Source of the DNA: Pseudoneurospora amorphoporcata
Taxonomy: Eukaryota; Ascomycota; Sordariomycetes; Sordariales; Sordariaceae
Length of the DNA: 21,407 nucleotides
Direction of reading: 5' to 3'
Assembly: GCA_033297205.1 (NCBI GenBank)
Contig: MU859401.1
Coordinates: 1 to 21,407, forward strand
The position numbers and the translations under genes are program-made. Shown piece by piece: positions 16,624-21,407 of this stretch. Each line of letters starts with the position of its first letter. Position 1 is the stretch's first letter. A model generated the notes under the pieces. It was not told the origin of the DNA. It ran no database searches and was given only the letters and a program-made list of their open reading frames with translations.

Positions 16624-18231
16624 ATCAAGGGAGATCCGGGCAAAGGCAAGACCATGTTGCTATGCGGTATCATCGACGAGCTAGAGCGGCGTATTATCGC
16701 TGACGGCGGCAATTTGGCGTATTTCTTTTGCCAAGCTACCGATTTACGCATTAATAACGCAACTGCCGTGCTACGAGGCTTAATTTACCTACTTGCCCAC
16801 CGGCAACCACGCCTGCTCTCACATCTACCGGAGAATACATACACCTCCGATGATGCAATGGCATGGATCGTCCTATCTAAGGTTTTATGCGAGATGCTAA
16901 AAGACCCGAACTTGAAGGTCACCTATCTAGTTATTGATGCTCTGGACGAATGTGTGACAGACCAACCGCAGCTTCTCAAATTAATTGTCCAGATATCATC
17001 TATATCTACTCGTATCAAGTGGCTTATATCTAGTCGCAACTGGGTGCAGATCGAAGAACAGTTAGCGATGGTCGCGCAGCAGTCCAGACTCAGCCTCGAG
17101 CTAAACGCCGAAGCCGTCACTACTGCCGTTAGTGCATATATCCGCCACAAAATTCTTCACTTATCGGAGCAGAAACAGTACGACAGCACATTACAGGCGG
17201 ATGTACATGACTATCTCTCTTCTAACGCGAATGGGACTTTTCTCTGGGTGGCTTTGGTCTGCCAAGTACTTGCGGACCCGAGTGTTCGGAAGTGGGAGAC
17301 ACTAACAAAGTTACGGGCATTCCCCCCCGGCTTAGATTCCCTATATGCGCGGATGATGGAGCAGATTATTCAGTCCAATCATGCGGATCTGTGCAGGCAA
17401 ATTCTTGCCGTTTCCTCTATCGTTCGCCGACCCATCAGCCTTCAAGAACTGACCACTCTCGTCGAGATGTCAGACAATATCTCAGATGATCCGCAGTCCC
17501 TGGAAGAGCTTATAGGGCTTTGCGGCTCGTTTTTGACTCTTCGAGACCAGACTGTTTATTTTGTCCACCAATCAGCCAAGGACTTTTTACTTGGCAAAGC
17601 CTCTGATAAAGCTGGCAATCAAGCTTCTCAGGAGGCGTTCAAGTGGAGTTTTCCTTCTGGGAAAGAAGATGTGAACTATACTATTTCCTTGAGGTCACTT
17701 AATACTATGTCTACAGTATTGCGACGCGACATGTACGGCTTAAGCGTACCGGGATTTCCGAGCGGTAAGGTCCAAGTACCGGATCCGGACCCGCTAGCGA
17801 CGGTGCGGTACTCGTGCGTCTACTGGGTTGATCACTTGTGTGACTCGGTTTCTGGCACGAACACAAAACGGCCATTGACCCCGGCACCGGCAGGGAATCT
17901 AGACGGCACGGTGCCGGCGCGAGCACGCCGAGTCTGGGGCAAGCTGTCCAGAGTGGGCAACTGGGTGAAGTCCGGGAAGCCGTTGGTGGGCGACTCCGGG
18001 ATGTTCTCTCGAAGAGGGGTCAAGTTGCCGCTGGTCGGGGGCCCACCCCATGGGTTTACCGGCAATCCCGAGACGCCTTCCTGGGCTTGGATCTCGCATG
18101 ATCATTTACAGGATAACGGGGTTGTCTATACATTCCTCAAGACGAAGTACCTTTACTGGCTGGAAGCTCTAAGTCTACTCCAAGCTATGTCTGAGGGCGT
18201 CATCGCCATTAGACAGCTCGAGGGCCTGCTA
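16624..18231 (+). pseudogene. NLR part: NACHT ATPase and helical linker, exon 1
   Basis: Walker A is GDPGKGKT (Lys codon 16648-16650) and Walker B is VIDALDE (about 16928-16951), followed by the sensor-like WLISSRN and the helical NACHT-associated part (NGTFLWVALVCQVL, ISLQELTTLVE, YFVHQSAKDFLL). The first ATG after the TAG lies directly behind the P-loop, so re-initiation there would give a protein that cannot bind nucleotide normally. Residues coded by about 17847-18107 form an unusual insertion (see findings). The exon ends at a phase-0 donor after GLL. Confidence 0.85.
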
Positions 18232-18283
18232 GTAAGTACAAGTCTAACTCCGTACTAGGAATTTGATCTAACTAAAGATATAG
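18232..18283 (+). other. Spliceosomal intron (52 nt) in the NLR gene
   Basis: Donor GTAAGT, branch CTAAC at about 18268-18272, acceptor ATAG ending at 18283. It joins two frames in phase 0 and restores the family text (GGNNPSQLSKLVWDAYRF). As I recall, HNWD genes carry an intron at about this point. Confidence 0.85.
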
Positions 18284-20191
18284 GGAGGTAATAATCCATC
18301 GCAGTTATCAAAGCTTGTTTGGGATGCTTACCGGTTTGTTCTATCTTATAAGTCTATAATAGAGCAAGCTCCACTTCAAGCATACATATCAGCGCTTGTA
18401 TTTGCTCCAAGCAGTAGCTTGATAAAGAGGAATTTTAGGGCAGAAGAACCTGAATGGATTCGAACTAAGCCGGCTGTAGAATTGGATTGGAATGCATGCC
18501 TCCAGACCCTAGAAGGCCATAGCCGCCCCATTGAATCAGTGGCATTCTCGCCTAATGGCCAGCGGCTTGCGTCCGGTTCGGGGGACGACACGATCAAAAT
18601 TTGGGATCCGGCGTCGGGGAGCTGCCTCCAGACCCTAGAAGGCCATAGCGACTGGGTTTACTCAGTGGTATTCTTGCCCGATGGCCAGCGGCTTGCGTCC
18701 GGTTCGGCGGATAAAACGATCAAGGTTTGGGATCCGGCGTCGGGGAGCTGCCTCCAAACCCTAAAAGGCCATAGCGGTTGCGTTGGCTTAGTAGTATTCT
18801 CGCCTGATAGCCAGCGGCTTGCGTCTGGTTCGGCGGACGATACGATTAAGATCTGGGATCCGGCGTCGGGGAGCTGCCTCCAAACCCTAAAAGGCCATAG
18901 CAGGCCCCTTAGCTCAGTGGCATTCTCGCCTAATGGCCAGCGGCTTGCGTCCGGTTCGGCGGACGGTACGATCAAGGTCTAGGATCCGGCGTCGGGGAGC
19001 TGCTTCCAAACCCTAAAAGGCCATAGCGACTGGGTTAGCTCAGTGGTATTCTCGCCTGATGGCCAGCGGCTTGCGTCCGGTTCGGGGGACAATACGATCA
19101 AGGTCTGGGATCCGGCGTCGGGGAGCTGCTTCCAAACCCTAAAAGGCCATAGCGAGGGGGTTCGCTCAGTGGCATTCTCGCCTGATAGCCAGCGGCTTGC
19201 GTCCGGTTCGAAAGATTGCACGATTAAGATCTGGGATCCGGCGTCGGGAAGCTACTTCCAAACCCTAAAAGGCCATAGCGGCTGGGTTCGCTCAGTAGCA
19301 TTCTCGCCTGATAGCCAGCGGCTTGCGTCCGGTTCGGACGATCGCACGATCAAGATCTGGGATCCGGCATCGGGGAGCTGCTTCCAAACCCTAAAAGGCC
19401 ATAGCGGCTGGGTTAGCTCAGTGGTATTCTCGCCTAATGGCCAGCGGCTTGCGTCCGGTTCGGGGGATAATACGATTAAGGTGTGGGATCCGGCGTCGGG
19501 GAGCTACCTCCAAACCCTAAAAGGCCATAGCGGCTGGGTTCGCTCAGTGGCATTCTCGCCTGATGGTCAGCGGCTTGCGTCCGGTTCGAACGATCGCACG
19601 ATCAAGATCTGGGATCCAGCGTCGGGGAACTGCTTCCAAACCCTAAAAGACTATAGCGAGGGGGTTCTCTCAGTAGCATTCTCGCCTGATGGCCAGCGGC
19701 TTGCATCCGGTTCGAAAGATTGCACGATCAAGATCTGGGATCCGGCGTCGGGGAGCTGCCTCCAAACCCTAAAAGGCCATAGCGGCTGGGTTCGCTCAGT
19801 GGCATTCTCGCCTAATGGCCAGCGGCTTGCGTCCGGTTCGATGGACGGTACGATTAAGGTCTGGGATCCGGCGTCGGGGAGCTGCCTCCAGACTCTGGAA
19901 AGCTATAGTTGGTTCGTTTCCTCAATAGCATTTGACTATACTAATCGCTACCTACGTACCAACGTTGGACGTATTAAAATAGTTATAGAAACTACCGAAA
20001 ACCAAGTTGTATTAGATAATCCAGAGAGTTATAGCTATGGCTTAGGACAGGATAGGTCTTGGATTACTTGTAACGGCCAGAACGTACTCTGGCTGCCACC
20101 GGATTACCGACCATCTAATTCTAACCTCCAGGGACGGATAATATCCATCGGTACTGTATCCGGACGGGTTTGGTTTATTGGTTTTTCGTAA
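18284..20191 (+). pseudogene. NLR part: exon 2 with WD40 sensor domain and C-terminus
   Basis: The exon opens with the conserved linker (IIEQAPLQAYISALVFAP), then 11 full WD40 repeats, a degenerate twelfth (from 19886) and a C-terminal cap ending in TAA 20189-20191. The only lesion is TAG 18980-18982 in repeat 4. Before this stop the exon codes about four repeats; the family needs roughly ten or more for activity. Confidence 0.85.
18500..19885 (+). repeat. 11 tandem 126-bp WD40-coding repeats
   Basis: Repeats begin every 126 bases (18500, 18626, 18752, 18878, 19004, 19130, 19256, 19382, 19508, 19634, 19760) with no length change, and most bases are identical between copies. Differences cluster at codons 9-14 (for example GWVRS, DWVSS, EGVRS, RPLSS) and at about 28-31 (GDN, KDC, DDR, ADG). 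A diverged twelfth copy starts at 19886. The even spacing and high identity point to ongoing gene conversion or unequal crossing-over. Confidence 0.95.
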
Positions 20192-21271
20192 GACATATAA
20201 TGTATTCTATATCTTTCTCAATTCCTTTCCCTCTATTTCATTTTTCTAGCGTGCTACTAGAAAGGTCTGGGAGGATAGGCAATTTTATAGGAATCTTATA
20301 AATTCTAGTAACTTCTATTAATTTCAAGATAACGTATTCTATTTCGAAGAAGCAAGACTATTCCATCCCTTGACTCTCCTTTTGTGGGTGCCTATGCAGT
20401 CCAGATGCCACGGGATTAACCCGTGACTGCCCAGTTATGGCCAAGCTTGGTACAATGGTAGAGGCCTCGATTCTCCTCGACCGGATAAGTGGTCTCTTCC
20501 TTGGTGGTGTTTGGGAGAGCCAACACACTTGTAGTAGCGTCGCCACAGTTATATGGTCTTCCCTAGTCTAGATGCGGGGGATCGCGGTTTAATATGCCTG
20601 CTTCAACGACCGTAGTTTCAGCGCATCTGGGTAAGAGAACCGATGTCAAAGTATTATGACTAAGGAAACTGACAGATTGATGCAGGTGCTTCAGGAAGTT
20701 GCTGCGGCTCGCCATATCCTGATCAAGTGTAGTTCTGCTGAGGTTGACGGATTTGCATTCTGCTCAGGCCTAAAGGCATTGAACCTGTCCAATGAACTCC
20801 CCGCAGACCTGCGGGCTCGAATCCTTTCGGTAACCTACCTGTCACGGCGAACAGAGGGTAGGAATGCGACAAAGCGACAATGACCCTACTATTGAATGAA
20901 GATCGAAAGATGAGGAAAAAAGTCTAAGATATAAGAATGGATCCGAGGTACGAAGGATATCCCAGATCCTATACGTTGCAAAGAACCCTCAGTGGAGTGT
21001 GCTGGGTTAAGAACCCGAGTGCACGACCAATGCCTAGTATTGACCAGTGGCTGAGCCGCGCCATCACACTACTTCATAAGGGGGCGCAATCTTCCGGCCT
21101 AAATATGTGACCAACCAATCAAACAACTTGTCTCTTAACATACGCCCTCTAGGTGAACTAATAGAGATGTACCACATTGTGACGAACCGTTACAGGCACA
21201 AGAGTATATCGCTGAGATGTAGAACAATAATAGTAGTAGCCAAAAGGTACTAGTAGATTGTAGAAACTATT

Positions 21272-21340
21272 GCTTGCTGAAGAGCCCAGTATTCGGAAGG
21301 CCTAAGAGGCCTTCCTTATATACTGGCTGCTTCAGTATGC
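21272..21340. repeat. Long imperfect hairpin
   Basis: The core is GGAAGGCCT at 21295-21303 and AGGCCTTCC at 21307-21315, exact complements around a three-base loop. Pairing continues outward with small bulges (CAGTAT with ATACTG, CTGAAG with CTTCAG), giving arms of about 32-34 bases. Confidence 0.8.
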
Positions 21341-21346
21341 GCCGTT

Positions 21347-21380
21347 GCGCCGGGGAGGCCATCGCCGGCCTCCCGGCGCC
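21347..21380. repeat. GC-rich hairpin near the window end
   Basis: GCGCCGGGGAGGCC at 21347-21360 and GGCCTCCCGGCGCC at 21367-21380 pair almost fully around a six-base loop, followed by TTTT. Confidence 0.8.
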
Positions 21381-21407
21381 TTTTAAGCCGTGGCCGCGGC
21401 GCCGTTA

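Larger units (their letters stand above)
15737..20191 (+). pseudogene. HET-NACHT-WD40 NLR (HNWD family, het-E/het-D/het-R type), interrupted
   Basis: An NLR-type (STAND) receptor of the kind that controls heterokaryon incompatibility and non-self recognition in fungi. The HET domain triggers cell death, NACHT oligomerises on nucleotide binding, and the WD40 repeats sense the ligand. Exon 1 is 15737-18231, intron 18232-18283, exon 2 18284-20191; without its lesions it would be about 1470 residues. The ATG is chosen because MRLLERDD...YAILSHIWG is the standard HET opening. Lesions: a one-base loss at 16370-16371 late in the HET domain, TAG 16621-16623 just before the P-loop and TAG 18980-18982 in WD40 repeat 4, both at expected Trp. 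Exon 2 is otherwise open to a natural TAA with the family's usual C-terminus (WITCNGQNVLWLPPDYRP). It is either a recent pseudogene, an edited transcript, or partly an assembly artefact. Confidence 0.88.
20192..21406 (+). other. Region downstream of the NLR, no supported gene
   Basis: About 20190-20350 is AT-rich and probably holds the NLR 3' UTR. From 20360 on the DNA is moderately GC-rich with small palindromes (CACGGG...CCCGTG at about 20408-20424; CCAAGCTTGG near 20442). A 75-codon open frame at 20656-20883 (HILIKCSSAEVDGFAFCSGL) has no recognised domain and may be chance or a decayed gene. The last 140 bases are dominated by inverted repeats. Confidence 0.45.

Noticed and set aside
2067..18982. 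A reassigned genetic code with UAG as a sense codon
   Set aside because: Natural stops include TAG (13570-13572, and at the end of the relic near 14752), the stops stand for different residues, and intact genes show no internal UAG.
18658..19221. Antisense open frames across the WD40 array
   Set aside because: They repeat with the 126-bp period and follow from the codon pattern of the WD40 repeats; no independent protein features.
18500..19885. CRISPR-like or satellite array
   Set aside because: The repeats are 126 bp, directly adjoining, in frame, and encode WD40 blades.
20440..20510. tRNA-like segment (TGGTACAATGGTAGAGG resembles a D-arm/A box)
   Set aside because: No B box, T-arm or acceptor pairing follows at the right distance.

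Overview
The window looks like nuclear DNA of a filamentous ascomycete, most probably a Sordariomycete. The reasons are short GT-AG introns with CTAAC branch sites, a fungal highly reducing polyketide synthase (HR-PKS), a HET-NACHT-WD40 receptor of the HET-E/HET-D/HET-R type, and a small Tc1/mariner element. Every gene I can support is on the + strand. The species cannot be named from the sequence alone; an order such as Sordariales is an inference.

Layout: (1) 53-5672, the remains of an HR-PKS reading AT-DH-(inactive MT/linker)-ER-KR-ACP, broken by four one-base frameshifts and two stops; no ketosynthase is visible. (2) 6894-8330, an intact single-exon gene with a mitochondrial-type N-terminus and a GIY-YIG-like core. 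(3) 8489-10461, a stretch rich in simple repeats that holds an intact two-exon gene (9060-10303) for a secretory acidic protein ending in KDEL. (4) 10462-12354, about 1.9 kb without a gene but with several palindromes. (5) 12355-13687, a dead Tc1-type transposon whose ends and TA target-site duplication can be read directly. (6) 14228-14754, a decayed gene of unknown family. (7) 15737-20191, an NLR with HET, NACHT and 11 near-identical 42-residue WD40 repeats, broken by one frameshift and two TAG codons at expected tryptophans. (8) 20192-21407, no convincing gene, ending in strong inverted repeats that may belong to another element.

Intact housekeeping-like genes (2 and 3) sit among decayed accessory loci (PKS, transposon, NLR). 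Most premature stops whose parent codon can be inferred fit a single C:G to T:A change in CpA/TpG context, the signature of repeat-induced point mutation (RIP). The clearest case is WD40 repeat 4, where the other ten copies in the same array keep TGG. TAG at Trp is also the class of stop that Sordariomycete A-to-I mRNA editing can convert to TGG. The one-base losses mostly shorten G or C runs, so uncorrected assembly errors remain a competing explanation for the frameshifts but not for the stops.
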